Notes: generated from the sequence alone by a model not told the origin. 64,000 nucleotides of DNA from Cellulomonas alba (GCF_030362835.1 NZ_JAUCGQ010000001.1:868001-932000); one strand, 5' to 3'; positions 26,012 through 34,708 are shown, counted from the stretch's first letter. Numbers and translations: made by a program.

Positions 26012-27418
26012 TCACTTGGCGGAGTCGATCGCGGACTGACCCGCCGCGTTCGCGTCCTTGAGCAGCTTGTCGATGTCGGCGTTCTTGTCGGAGATGACCG
26101 CCTGCACGACCGGGAACAGCTGCGCGTAGAGGTCCTGGACCGACGCGGACGCCTCGGGCACGAGGTTCTGCGTGAACATCACGTCCGTGTAGCCCTTCAT
26201 GTCGTCGAGCGGGACGTTGATGTAGTCCTTGATCCACTCCTGCGACTGCTGGTAGTTCTCCTTCGAGAAGATCGGCAGGACGGGCGTGCCGACCGCCTGC
26301 GGCGGGTTCTGCTCGGCCAGACCCTTGGCGTCGGCGATGGCCTGGTCCTTGTCCTGCAGCTTCGCGAGGTACCACCAGTCGATCCACTTGACGGCCGCGT
26401 CCTTCTGGGCGTCCGTCGAGTCCTTGGTGACCGCTGCCATCGTGCCGCCGGTCAGCGCGCCGCCGCCGTTGGACGTCGGGATCGCGGTGAGCCCGTAGCC
26501 CCAGTCCTTCGTCACGCCGTTGGCCTGGACGAGGGCGTTGTAGACGTCGGAGCCCGACGTGTACATCGCCAGGTTGCCGGCCGCGAACTCGGTGTTGATC
26601 TCGCCCCAGCCGAGGTCGGTCCGGTCGAGCAGCGACTTGTCCTCCCACTTGAGGTCGTGGAGCCACTGCAGGTGCTCCTTGACCGCCGGGTCGTCGAGCG
26701 TCGCCGTGTACTTGGTGCCGTCGAACTTCTCGATGACGCCGCCGCGCGAGTTGGCGCCCGCGGCGAGCTGCCAGCCGCCCGAGTTGTCGAGCGCCATCGT
26801 CGCGTAGCCGGCCTTGCCGGTCTTGTCGTGGATCTGCTTGGCGTCGGCGCGGACCTCGTCCCAGGTCGTCGGCGGCTTGTCGGGGTCGAGCCCGGCGTCC
26901 TTGAACAGGTTCCGGTTGTAGTGCAGCGCCACGGCGTAGATCGACTTGGCGGGGACGGCGTAGATGTGGCCGTCGTCGCCCGTGCCGTTGGCGATCAGCT
27001 TCTCGTTGAACTGGTCGCCGTACGGCAGCGCCTTGACGTACTTGTCGATGTCCGCCAGCTGGTGGTTCTCGATCAGCGTCTTGCCGTCGGTGAGCGGGAT
27101 CTCGAAGACGTTGGGCAGCGTGCCGCCCGCGAGCTGCGCCGTGAACGTCGACGCGAGCCAGTTGTAGTCCTCGGGCTTGACCGTGATGTTCGGGTACTTC
27201 GCCTGGAACGACGCGACCCGGTCGGCGAGCTGCTTCTTGGCGGCGTCGTCGGCGGTCGGGAGCAGGCCGGCGACGGTGATGGTCACCTTCTGGTCGCCTG
27301 CGGGCGCGCTGCTGGTCGCGTCGCCGCTGCCCTTGCCGTTGCTGCTGCAGGCCGTCAGGGCCAGGGCAGCGGCGACCGCGGTCGCTGCGAGCACGGTGTA
27401 CCTACGTGGGGACTTCAT
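26012..27418 (-). CDS. Sugar ABC transporter substrate-binding lipoprotein
   Basis: A 468-residue family 1 binding protein. ATG 27418 is preferred over the in-frame GTG 27424 because GAGGAG is spaced 5 bases from it. The signal peptide MKSPRRYTVLAATAVAAALALTAC ends in a lipobox (LTAC). The mature domain has FNEKLIANGTGDDGHIYAVP and DKPPTTWDEVRADAKQI, typical of maltose- and multiple-sugar-binding proteins. The adjacent GH13 glucosidase points to an alpha-glucoside such as trehalose, maltose or an isomalto-type sugar, but the ligand is not readable from sequence. Confidence 0.92.
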   Translation of the reverse strand: MKSPRRYTVLAATAVAAALALTACSSNGKGSGDATSSAPAGDQKVTITVAGLLPTADDAAKKQLADRVASFQAKYPNITVKPEDYNWLASTFTAQLAGGTLPNVFEIPLTDGKTLIENHQLADIDKYVKALPYGDQFNEKLIANGTGDDGHIYAVPAKSIYAVALHYNRNLFKDAGLDPDKPPTTWDEVRADAKQIHDKTGKAGYATMALDNSGGWQLAAGANSRGGVIEKFDGTKYTATLDDPAVKEHLQWLHDLKWEDKSLLDRTDLGWGEINTEFAAGNLAMYTSGSDVYNALVQANGVTKDWGYGLTAIPTSNGGGALTGGTMAAVTKDSTDAQKDAAVKWIDWWYLAKLQDKDQAIADAKGLAEQNPPQAVGTPVLPIFSKENYQQSQEWIKDYINVPLDDMKGYTDVMFTQNLVPEASASVQDLYAQLFPVVQAVISDKNADIDKLLKDANAAGQSAIDSAK

Positions 27419-27584
27419 CGTCACTCCTCGGTGTCGGGGCGTCCGGGCCGGGCGCCCGTCCTGGTCAGGTGCGGGTGGTGGTGGATCACTGCGGACTGCT
27501 TCGGGAGGTGGTGCGGGATCGGGCTGAACGGTGGAGCTGTCAGGCGGGTCGAGCGATCGTGCTCCTGCGGGGCGGGTGTCGGGG

Positions 27585-29225
27585 TCAGGCGGTGCGCAAC
27601 CACGCAGCCGTGTCCGACGGGAGGAGCCCGGCCGCGAGCGGAGCGCTCGTCAGCAGGACGTCCGTGTGGGGCGGCAGCGGTGCCGGCTGCTGACCCAGGT
27701 TGACGACGCACGCGACGTCGCCACGGCTGAACGCGAGCACGTCGTCGCCCGCGTCCAGCCAGCTGAGGGGACCGTCACCGAGGCACGCCTCGCGGCGGCG
27801 CAGGGCGAGCAGGTCGCGGTAGAGGTGGAGCATCGAGTCGCCGCGCGACGCCTGCTGCTCGACCGTGAGGTCGGCCCAGGACGCGGGCTGCGGGAGCCAC
27901 GGCTCCGCCGCCGCGCCGTCGGGGCTGAACCCGAACGGCGGCCGGTCGCCGGACCAGGGCAGCGGGACGCGGCAGCCGTCCCGGCCGGGGTCGACGCCCC
28001 CCGACCGGAAGTGCATGGGGTCCTGCAGCAGCTCGAGCGGCAGGTCCTCGACCTCGGGCAGCCCGAGCTCGTCGCCCTGGTAGACGTACAGCGCGCCGGG
28101 AAGTGCCGCGACGAGCAGCGCCGCGGCACGCGCCCGGTGCCCGCCGAGCTCGAGGTCCGTCGGCGTCCCGAACCGCTTGGCGGTGAACGCGAACGACGTG
28201 TCCTCGCGGCCGTACCGCGTCACAGGGCGCGTGACGTCGTGGTTGGACAGCACCCACGTCGCCGGGGCGCCGACGTCCGCGTGCATCGCGAGCGTCAGCT
28301 CGATCGACTCGCGCAGCTGCTTCGGGTCCCACGGGCGGGCCATGAAGTCGAAGTTGAACGCGGTGTGCATCTCGTCGGGCCGCAGGTACTGCGCGAACCG
28401 CGCCTTGTCCGGCAGCCACACCTCGCCGACGAGCACGCGCGTGCCCGGGTAGGAGTCGGCGACCGCGCGCCACGACCGGTAGACGTCGTGGATCTCGTCG
28501 CGGTCGACGTGCGGGTGCTCCCCCGGGCCGGCGTTCTCGACGTACTCCGGCAGGTCCGCGTCCTTGACGAGCAGCGCGGCGGAGTCGATGCGGATGCCCG
28601 CGACGCCGCGGTCGAACCAGAACCGCAGCACGTCCTCGAACTCCGCGCGGACGTCGGGGTGCGACCAGTTGACGTCGGGCTGCTGCGGCGCGAACAGGTG
28701 GAGGTACCACTCGCCCGGCGTGCCGTCGGGGTTCGTGGTCCGCGTCCACGTGTTGCCTGCGAAGTCCGAGACCCAGTGCGTCGGGATGAGCTCGCCGTGC
28801 TCGCCCTTGCCCGGGTGGAACCAGAACCGCGCGCGCTCCGGGCTGCCCGGGCCGGCGGCGAGCGCCGCCTGGAACCACGGGTGCTGGTCGGAGACGTGGT
28901 TGGGGACGACGTCGATGATCGTGCGGATGCCCAGCTCGAGCGCCTCCGCGATGAGGACCTCGGCCTCCTCGAGCGTCCCGAACGCCGGGTCGATCGCCCG
29001 GTAGTCGGCGACGTCGTATCCCCCGTCGGCGAGCGGCGAGACGTACCACGGGGTCACCCAGATCGCGTCGACGCCGAGGTCGCGCAGGTAGGGCAGGCGC
29101 GACCGGAGACCGGCGAGGTCGCCGGTGCCGTCCCCGTTCCCGTCGGCGAAGCTGCGCGGGTAGACCTGGTAGATCACCGCGCCGCGCCACCACAGGGGGT
29201 CGGTCTCGGGCTGAGCCTGGGCCAC
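27585..29225 (-). CDS. GH13 alpha-glucosidase / oligo-alpha-glucosidase
   Basis: A 546-residue intracellular enzyme. Start GTG 29225 is chosen because the GH13 fold begins at once (WWRGAVIYQVYPRSFADGNGDGTGDLAG); the frame is open to 29372. Conserved GH13 regions are DVVPNHVSD (I), GIRIDSAALL with the nucleophile Asp (II), LVGEVWL with the acid/base Glu (III) and VLSNHDVTR (IV). Region II and the QPDVNWSHPDV motif place it with GH13 alpha-glucosidases that hydrolyse short alpha-glucosides inside the cell. It is transcribed with the downstream ABC importer, so imported sugar can be hydrolysed at once. Confidence 0.92.
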   Translation of the reverse strand: MAQAQPETDPLWWRGAVIYQVYPRSFADGNGDGTGDLAGLRSRLPYLRDLGVDAIWVTPWYVSPLADGGYDVADYRAIDPAFGTLEEAEVLIAEALELGIRTIIDVVPNHVSDQHPWFQAALAAGPGSPERARFWFHPGKGEHGELIPTHWVSDFAGNTWTRTTNPDGTPGEWYLHLFAPQQPDVNWSHPDVRAEFEDVLRFWFDRGVAGIRIDSAALLVKDADLPEYVENAGPGEHPHVDRDEIHDVYRSWRAVADSYPGTRVLVGEVWLPDKARFAQYLRPDEMHTAFNFDFMARPWDPKQLRESIELTLAMHADVGAPATWVLSNHDVTRPVTRYGREDTSFAFTAKRFGTPTDLELGGHRARAAALLVAALPGALYVYQGDELGLPEVEDLPLELLQDPMHFRSGGVDPGRDGCRVPLPWSGDRPPFGFSPDGAAAEPWLPQPASWADLTVEQQASRGDSMLHLYRDLLALRRREACLGDGPLSWLDAGDDVLAFSRGDVACVVNLGQQPAPLPPHTDVLLTSAPLAAGLLPSDTAAWLRTA

Positions 29226-29427
29226 TGAGCTTCTCGTCTCTCGCGGACCGGCGTCGGCGCCGGTCGGGTGGATCGAAGGTGCGTGCCTGACGAGTCCCGG
29301 GGGCCGCGGCGTCCGTGCCGCTCCGCCTGGTGCTCGCCTCCGGTCCGGCCGTGTCGTCCTCGTCGGCGACACCGCGTCGTCCCGGCTGCGGTCCAGACAC
29401 TAAAGGTTCCGACGAGACGCACGCAAG

Positions 29428-29444
29428 AACTCGACAACCGAGTT
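29428..29444. promoter_or_regulatory. Palindrome, possible LacI-type operator of the GH13 operon
   Basis: AACTCG (29428-29433) and CGAGTT (29439-29444) form a perfect 6-bp inverted repeat with a 5-base spacer, in the AT-richest part of the region upstream of the glucosidase. It may be bound by the adjacent LacI regulator. The binding factor is inferred. Confidence 0.45.
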
Positions 29445-29640
29445 ATCAAAGTGTGACCAATGGCCGGGAGATCGCCATCGTCGGCGGACGAACGCACGAC
29501 GTGACGGCCGCCACACCCCGCGTCCGCCCGGATCCTGCGGGCCACCGCGCGCCCGGTGGTGCGCTCTCGCGACCCGCCGCCGCGTGCCAGCCGTGTCATG
29601 GCATCCGACCTGACGTTGGCCCGCGCGACCCCGGCCTGCG

Positions 29641-29693
29641 CGCGAGACCTGTGGTTGCGTGCGAGGCCCGTGGTTGAAGCCACAGGTCTCGCG
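29641..29693. repeat. 14-bp perfect inverted repeat with an internal direct repeat
   Basis: Arms 29641-29654 (CGCGAGACCTGTGG) and 29680-29693 are perfectly complementary across a 25-base loop. The left arm is followed at once by a diverged direct copy (GCGAGGCCCGTGGTT at 29660-29674). It is not adjacent to any gene end, so it is not an ordinary terminator. Confidence 0.7.
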
Positions 29694-29900
29694 TGGGACC
29701 ACACGGCGCGTTGCGACGGCGCGACGGCCACCCTGGGCCGATGCGGTGCGCGGCGACCGGCCCGCGGTTCGCGCCTCCCGGCGCCGACCGGCGGGCGGCC
29801 CGCCGAGCTGCTCGAAACGAGCGCTGCGGCTCGAGCCGGGCGTGGTGGATCGAGCCGAGCGGTGTGGTCCGGGTCGGTCGCTGTCCGCGACCCGAGCAGG

Positions 29901-30935
29901 TCAGGCGCGCGCGGGCGCTGCGGCGGAGACCGGGGCCGTCGAGCCGCGGACCACCAGCTCGGGCTCGAACAGCAGCTCCTCCTGCGGCACCGACGCGCCG
30001 CCGATCTGCCCCACGAGCAGGTCGATCGCGGCCCGGCCCATCGACTCGATCGGCTGCCGGACCGTCGTCAGCGGCGGCTCGGTGCAGTTCATGAACGCGG
30101 AGTCGTCGTAGCCGACCACCGAGATGTCCTCAGGAACGCGCAGGCCGGCGCGGCGCGCGGCGCGGATCGCGCCGAGGGCGAGGGGGTCGCTCGCGCACAC
30201 GATGCCGGTCACTCCGGCGCGGATCAGGCGCGTCGCGGCCGCCTGGCCGCTCTCGAGCGAGTAGGCCGAGCGCACGACCTGGTCGTCCGACAGCTCGAGC
30301 CCGAGGCGCGCGGCGATCGCGCGGGCCGCGCCGAGCTTGCGCTCCGACGGCATGTGGTCGACGGGGCCGAGCACGAGGCCGAGCCGGGTGTGGCCGAGCG
30401 CGGCGAGGTGGCCGATCGCCTGCTCGACCGCGACCTCGTCGTCGCACGACACGCGCGGGAACGGCAGCGACTCGATCGACGCGTTGATCAGGACGACCGG
30501 CAGGTTGCGGTCGGACAGCCGCTCGTAGTGCCCGTGCGACGCGTCGCGCTGCGCGTAGTGGCCGCCCGCGAACACGATGCCCGACACCTGCTGGCCGAGG
30601 AGCAGCTCGACGTAGTCGGCCTCGGAGACGCCGCCCGCGGTCTGCGTGCACAGCACGGGAGTGAAGCCCTGCTGCGCGAGCGCCCCGCCGACGACCTCGG
30701 CGAACGCGGGGAAGATCGGGTTCTGCAGCTCCGGCAGCACGAGGCCGACGAGGCGCGCGCGCTCGCCGCGCAGCTTGGTCGGGCGCTCGTAGCCGAGCAC
30801 GTCGAGCGCGGTGAGCACCGACTCGCGCGTCGCCTCCGACACGCCGGGCTTGCCGTTGAGCACGCGGCTCACCGTCGCCTCGGACACCCCGACCTTGCGT
30901 GCAACCTCTGCGAGACGCCGTGACATGACCGCCAT
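29901..30935 (-). CDS. LacI-family transcriptional regulator of the GH13/ABC operon
   Basis: A 344-residue repressor. The helix-turn-helix reads RRLAEVARKVGVSEATVSRVLNGK near residues 5-28, the hinge follows near 50-60, then an effector-binding domain ending GYDDSAFMNCTEPPLTTVRQPI. Start ATG 30935 (MAVM) is chosen over ATG 30926 and over the longer open frame to 31064, which would run through the operator-like repeats. It lies directly upstream of the GH13 gene in the same direction and is the likely regulator of that operon and of itself. The effector is probably an alpha-glucoside. Confidence 0.9.
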   Translation of the reverse strand: MAVMSRRLAEVARKVGVSEATVSRVLNGKPGVSEATRESVLTALDVLGYERPTKLRGERARLVGLVLPELQNPIFPAFAEVVGGALAQQGFTPVLCTQTAGGVSEADYVELLLGQQVSGIVFAGGHYAQRDASHGHYERLSDRNLPVVLINASIESLPFPRVSCDDEVAVEQAIGHLAALGHTRLGLVLGPVDHMPSERKLGAARAIAARLGLELSDDQVVRSAYSLESGQAAATRLIRAGVTGIVCASDPLALGAIRAARRAGLRVPEDISVVGYDDSAFMNCTEPPLTTVRQPIESMGRAAIDLLVGQIGGASVPQEELLFEPELVVRGSTAPVSAAAPARA

Positions 30936-30950
30936 GCTAGTAGGGAACAG

Positions 30951-30977
30951 CGCAAGTCGTTTGCATTGGGCTGCAAG
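30951..30977. promoter_or_regulatory. TTGCA-type repeats upstream of the LacI gene
   Basis: On the minus strand CTTGCAG, TGCAA and ACTTGCG follow one another (bases 30977 down to 30951). TTGCA (30961-30965) and TGCAA form an inverted repeat with a 6-base spacer. Repeated CTTGCAG-type elements are known for maltose/alpha-glucoside LacI regulators of Streptomyces, so an autoregulatory operator is likely. Confidence 0.5.
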
Positions 30978-31174
30978 AGGTCGACGTGTTTCGGCGAACC
31001 GGCGCGGGCGCTTGCGGTCGTGTGCGGCGCGGGGAAGGCGCGACGCCGACCCGAGCGCCGTCACGTGGCGGATACCACCCGCGTTCCGGCGTGCGGGCCT
31101 CGCCCTCGGCTCCTACCGTCGATGCGGACATCGAGAAACCGCCGCTCCGCGGCGCCGACAGACGGAAGGAAGCC

Positions 31175-32047
31175 GTGCCCCTGCGTCCGTCGAGCGACCT
31201 GGCCGGCGTCGAGCTCGTCCGCCGGTACCGGTTGGCGTCGCCGCTCGGCCAGGGCGGGTCGGGCGAGGTGTACCGCGCGACGGACTCGCGGCTCGGGCGC
31301 GAGGTCGCCATCAAGGTCTTCGCGCTCGGCACGGCGTCCCAGTCGGAGATCCGCCAGTACGCCGCCGAGGCGCGCGTGCTCGCGGGCCTGTCGCACCCCG
31401 GGCTCGTCGCGCTGCTCGACGTCGGCGCGGACACGTTGCGCGAGGCGGGCCCGGTGGCGTTCCTCGTGACGGAGCTCGTCGACGGGCGCACCCTGCGCGA
31501 CACGCTCGCCGACGGTCCGCTCGAACCCGGCCTCGTCGCCGACGTCGGGCTGCAGCTGGCCCGCGCGCTCGACCACGCCCACGGCGCGGGCGTCGTCCAC
31601 CGCGACGTCAAGCCGTCGAACGTGCTCGTCGCGCCGGACCGGGCGAGCGGCGGCGGGAGCGAGGCGCCGTGGCTGCCCGTGGTGCTCGCCGACTTCGGGA
31701 TCGCGCGCGCCGCGACGCCCGGCGCGGGGTCCGAGCAGCTGACCTCGGGCACCGCGGGATACATCAGCCCCGAGCAAGCGCTCGGCGAGCAGGTCGGGCC
31801 GTCGGCGGACGTGTACTCGCTCGGGCTCGTGCTGCTCGAGTGCCTCACGGGCGAGCGCGCCTACCCGGGGGACCCGCTGGCGAGCTCGCTCGCGCGCCTG
31901 CTCTCCCCCGTGTCGGTGCCCGAGCGCTTCGGCGCCGACTGGGTGCGACTGCTCACGGCGATGACCACCACGGAGTCCGACGGGCGCCCACCGATGCCCG
32001 CCGTGATCGCGGAGCTGCGCGCGCTGCGGCGCGCGTCGACACGCTGA
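31175..32047 (+). CDS. Soluble Ser/Thr protein kinase (PknB-type catalytic domain only)
   Basis: A 290-residue kinase from GTG 31175, preceded by GGAAGGA. It has a glycine loop GQGGSGEVY, ATP lysine Lys47 in VAIKVF, catalytic HRDVKPSN (Asp144), DFG at 173-175, and the activation-loop end SGTAGYISPEQ. All residues needed for activity are present. The chain ends right after the kinase fold: no membrane helix, PASTA or sensor domain, unlike PknB. An upstream, longer frame from 30986 is unlikely because it crosses the divergent LacI control region. Substrate and signal are unknown. Confidence 0.9.
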   Translation: MPLRPSSDLAGVELVRRYRLASPLGQGGSGEVYRATDSRLGREVAIKVFALGTASQSEIRQYAAEARVLAGLSHPGLVALLDVGADTLREAGPVAFLVTELVDGRTLRDTLADGPLEPGLVADVGLQLARALDHAHGAGVVHRDVKPSNVLVAPDRASGGGSEAPWLPVVLADFGIARAATPGAGSEQLTSGTAGYISPEQALGEQVGPSADVYSLGLVLLECLTGERAYPGDPLASSLARLLSPVSVPERFGADWVRLLTAMTTTESDGRPPMPAVIAELRALRRASTR

Positions 32048-32055
32048 ACCGTCGG

Positions 32056-32091
32056 TCCGGGCGGACCGGTCGGACGTCGGAACCGCCCGGA
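32056..32091. terminator. Shared terminator of the kinase and flavodoxin genes
   Basis: Perfect 9-bp arms TCCGGGCGG (32056-32064) and CCGCCCGGA (32083-32091) lie in the 47-base gap between convergent genes. Confidence 0.55.
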
Positions 32092-32094
32092 GCG

Positions 32095-32592
32095 TCAGAC
32101 CAGCAGCGGCGTGACCTCGGTCGCGATGCCGTCCGCCCACGCCGTGACGGCCTCGAAGTCGCGGTGGTCGCCGGCTCGCGCCCGGCCGGCGGCGATGTGC
32201 GCGCGCTCGGCGAAGCTCAGCTGCGCCAGGTCGAGGCGGCCGCGGAAGCTGCGGTGGCCGCGCGCGTCGAGCGCCTCGACGAGCGCCGCGATCTCGTGCG
32301 GCGAGTTGGCGGCCGCGGCGGGCTGGGTCGCCAGGCCCGACGAGAACAGCCACACCGCCTTGCCGTGCGTGCGGCCGACGAGGCGGTCGCCGAGGTCACG
32401 CGCCGCGGGGAGCCAGTGGCCGAGGTACACCGCCGAGCCGAGCACGATGGCGTCGAAGCCCGCGACGTCCGCGACGTCCTGCGGCTCGCGCACGGTGACG
32501 CGGTGGCCGTTCTCGCGCAGCACGGCTGCGACGGCCTCGCCGATCTCCCAGGTGGCACCGTGCCGCGACGCGACACTGACCAGGACGTCCAT
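32095..32592 (-). CDS. Flavodoxin-domain protein (HemG/menaquinone-dependent oxidase-like)
   Basis: A 165-residue flavodoxin fold. The FMN phosphate loop reads SVASRHGATWEIGEAVAAVL, then VAGFDAIVLGSAVYLGHWLPAARDL, GKAVWLFSSGL and a C-terminal helix ending in AWADGIATEV. The GSAVY motif and length match actinobacterial flavodoxins related to HemG protoporphyrinogen oxidase. A role in haem synthesis is not implied, because this organism seems to use the coproporphyrin route. ATG 32592 follows GAGAGGAG. Confidence 0.85.
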   Translation of the reverse strand: MDVLVSVASRHGATWEIGEAVAAVLRENGHRVTVREPQDVADVAGFDAIVLGSAVYLGHWLPAARDLGDRLVGRTHGKAVWLFSSGLATQPAAAANSPHEIAALVEALDARGHRSFRGRLDLAQLSFAERAHIAAGRARAGDHRDFEAVTAWADGIATEVTPLLV

Positions 32593-32727
32593 CGATTGCT
32601 CCTCTCGACCGAGCACGCGCGCCCGGGACCTGACCGCGGTCGGCCGGCGCGCGCTCGTTCCATCCATGGTCGCGGGTGAGCGATCCGGACGAATGGGCCC
32701 GAGGTCCTGAGGAGGCGCCGGCGGTGC

Positions 32728-32757
32728 GGCGCTGGCCGCTCCGAGGCCGGCAGCGCC
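32728..32757 (-). terminator. Hairpin after the marR gene
   Basis: Arms GGCGCTG (32728-32734) and CAGCGCC (32751-32757), with a further GCC/GGC pairing inside, lie directly beyond the marR stop at 32760. Confidence 0.5.
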
Positions 32758-32759
32758 CG

Positions 32760-33248
32760 TCAGCGCGGGCCCGGGATGTCCCGTTGCGCGGCCCGCAGCC
32801 GGTCGGTGAGCTCGCGCAGCCGGGCGAGCTCGTCGGCGTCCAGGGCCGGCGCGACGAACCGGTGGATGGACCGGACGTGCCGCCGCCCGATCTCGCGCTG
32901 CGCGCGAGCGCCCGCATCGGTGAGCGTGACGGCGACGCCGCGCGCGTCGCCCGCGACCGGACCACGCGCGACGAGCCCGTCGTCCTCGAGCCGCTCGACG
33001 AGCCGCGACAGCGACGGCTGCGTCAGCAGGCTGCCCTCGCCGAGGTCGCGCAGCCGCAGGGTCTGCCCCGGCGCGCGCGAGAGGGCGAACAGCACGTCGT
33101 ACTCGCGCAACGTCAGGTCACCCCAGACGTCGTCGCGCTGCAGGCGGCGCAGGAGCGTGACCTGCGCGCGGAACAGCGACTCCCACGCCTCGGCGGTCTC
33201 GCGCGTCGTCGGCTCGCGCCCGTGGTCGCGCCCGCGTCCGCTCGTCAT
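32760..33248 (-). CDS. MarR-family transcriptional regulator
   Basis: A 162-residue winged-helix protein. The helix-turn-helix reads LRLRDLGEGSLLTQPSLSRLVERLEDDGLV and the wing VARGPVAGDARGVAVTLTDAGARA, both diagnostic of MarR. The N- and C-terminal helices form the dimer interface. ATG 33248 is chosen; an in-frame ATG at 33266 would place the start in the operator palindrome. It is transcribed toward the flavodoxin gene and divergently from the first xylanase. The regulated target is not certain and may be itself, the flavodoxin or both. Confidence 0.88.
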   Translation of the reverse strand: MTSGRGRDHGREPTTRETAEAWESLFRAQVTLLRRLQRDDVWGDLTLREYDVLFALSRAPGQTLRLRDLGEGSLLTQPSLSRLVERLEDDGLVARGPVAGDARGVAVTLTDAGARAQREIGRRHVRSIHRFVAPALDADELARLRELTDRLRAAQRDIPGPR

Positions 33249-33261
33249 CCGTCCAGCATGC

Positions 33262-33279
33262 TCCATGCATCTGCATGGA
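33262..33279. promoter_or_regulatory. MarR-type palindromic operator
   Basis: TCCATGCA (33262-33269) and TGCATGGA (33272-33279) form a perfect 8-bp inverted repeat with a 2-base spacer, 14 bases ahead of the marR start. Size and symmetry fit a MarR dimer site, so autoregulation is likely. Confidence 0.7.
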
Positions 33280-33406
33280 TCGCGCAGGCGCCGCGTTCAC
33301 CCGGTATCGCCGCCCGTTGCCGGCCGCGGGGCACGCGCCCACCAGTAGCCTGGACCCCGCAACTTGCGTCGCATGCGCCGAAACGAACTCGAGGACGAGG
33401 TCACCC

Positions 33407-34552
33407 ATGGTCACGACAGCCGGGCCTGCCGACGGCTCCGCCCCGCGCCGCGCCGTCCGCCGCCGGGCTCCCCTCGTCGGCGCGACCGCCGCGTGCGCGG
33501 CTCTCCTGCTGACGGCGCTCACCGCGTGCGACGGCTCGACCGGCCCGGCCCCGTCGTCCGCGCCGGCCGCGCACGAGACGGCGCCCGCGAGTCTCGGGGC
33601 GCTCGCCGCGCGCGCGGGCAAGGACGTCGGGTTCGCGACGGGCCCCGACCTTCTCGCGATCGCGCCGTTGAAGGCGGTGGTCGACGCGCAGGCGACGCTC
33701 GTCACGCCCGAGAACGTGATGAAGTGGCAGTACACGGAGCCGTCGCAGGGCCACTTCGACTTCTCGCAGGGCGACGCGCTGGTCGCGTACGCGCAGGCGG
33801 CAGGCAAGAAGGTCTACGGCCACAACCTCGTGTGGCACTCGCAGCTCGCACCCTGGGTCGCGGGCCTCGACGCGGCGGCGCTCCGGCCCGCGATGGAGAA
33901 CCACGTCCGCCAGCAGGCCGAGCACTTCAAGGGCAAGGTCGTCGCCTGGGACGTCGTCAACGAGGCGTTCGACGAGGACGGCACGCGCCGCGACGACTCC
34001 CCGTTCCAGCAGAAGCTCGGCGACGGCTACATCGAGGACGCGTTCCGCACCGCCCACGCCGCCGACCCGAACGCCAAGCTCTGCTACAACGACTACAACA
34101 TCGAGAACATCGGCGCGAAGTCCGACGCGGTCTACGCGATGGTCAAGGACTTCCGGTCCCGCGGCGTGCCGATCGACTGCGTCGGCTTCCAGAGCCACCT
34201 CGTGCTCGGCGGGGTGCCGCAGGACTTCGTCGAGAACCTCGAGCGCTTCGCCGCTCTCGGCGTCGACGTGCGCATCACCGAGCTCGACATCCGCATGGCG
34301 ACGCCCGCCAGCGACGGCGACCTCGCGCGCCAGGCGGACGACTACCGCACCGTGTTCGCCGACTGCCTGGCGGTGGCCGCCTGCCAGGGAGTGACGATCT
34401 GGGGCGTCACCGACAAGTACTCGTGGGTGCCGACGACGTTCCCCGGCCAGGGTGCCGCACTCGTGTGGGACGACGACGTCCAGCCGAAGCCCGCCTTCGA
34501 GGCCATCGCCGGCGCACTGCGGGACGCCCCGCCCGCGACTCCGGAGGGCTGA
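33407..34552 (+). CDS. GH10 endo-beta-1,4-xylanase, lipoprotein form
   Basis: A 381-residue secreted enzyme. A twin-arginine-rich n-region (RRAVRRRAP), a hydrophobic core and the lipobox LTAC (Cys near residue 45) predict a membrane-anchored lipoprotein. The GH10 barrel follows with acid/base Glu186 in [11 protein letters not shown] and nucleophile Glu292 in [12 protein letters not shown] and the GFQSHL strand are also present. There is no carbohydrate-binding module. The ATG at 33407 is preceded by GAGGACGAGG. It probably trims xylo-oligomers at the cell surface, complementing the free xylanase encoded next. Confidence 0.94.
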   Translation: MVTTAGPADGSAPRRAVRRRAPLVGATAACAALLLTALTACDGSTGPAPSSAPAAHETAPASLGALAARAGKDVGFATGPDLLAIAPLKAVVDAQATLVTPENVMKWQYTEPSQGHFDFSQGDALVAYAQAAGKKVYGHNLVWHSQLAPWVAGLDAAALRPAMENHVRQQAEHFKGKVVAWDVVNEAFDEDGTRRDDSPFQQKLGDGYIEDAFRTAHAADPNAKLCYNDYNIENIGAKSDAVYAMVKDFRSRGVPIDCVGFQSHLVLGGVPQDFVENLERFAALGVDVRITELDIRMATPASDGDLARQADDYRTVFADCLAVAACQGVTIWGVTDKYSWVPTTFPGQGAALVWDDDVQPKPAFEAIAGALRDAPPATPEG

Positions 34553-34601
34553 CCGGCCCCCTCTCCGTCGGGCGCTCGGTCGCGCCCCGCCACGGTCCGA
34601 C

Positions 34602-34613
34602 GGTTTCGAAACC
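34602..34613. promoter_or_regulatory. Palindromic operator upstream of the CBM2 xylanase, copy 1
   Basis: GGTTTCGAAACC is a perfect 12-bp palindrome, 96 bases before the xylanase start. It is similar in style to the CGAAA/TTTCG elements before Streptomyces xylanase genes. Confidence 0.65.
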
Positions 34614-34630
34614 TGCGCCGCTCTGCTGAA

Positions 34631-34643
34631 CCGTTTCGGAACC
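34631..34643. promoter_or_regulatory. Operator upstream of the CBM2 xylanase, copy 2
   Basis: CCGTTTCGGAACC is a near copy of the palindrome at 34602-34613, its centre 30 bases downstream, about three helical turns. Paired sites on the same face suggest cooperative binding by a LacI- or ROK-type xylan regulator. Confidence 0.6.
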
Positions 34644-34708
34644 TCGCCGCCCGCCTCGCGCGTCGTCAGGCTGCTCGGCGGCACCGGACCGACAAGGAGG
34701 TCACACCC

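Larger units (their letters stand above)
29226..29900. other. 675-bp non-coding region upstream of the GH13 operon
   Basis: No convincing gene on either strand; open frames here lack family resemblance and good starts. It holds an AT-richer stretch at 29395-29470 containing the palindrome at 29428-29444 (probably the GH13 operon control region) and a large inverted repeat at 29641-29693. Confidence 0.6.

Noticed and set aside
29174..29731. 185-codon minus-strand frame upstream of the glucosidase
   Set aside because: No family resemblance, basic low-complexity translation, and it crosses the AT-rich control region and the palindrome.
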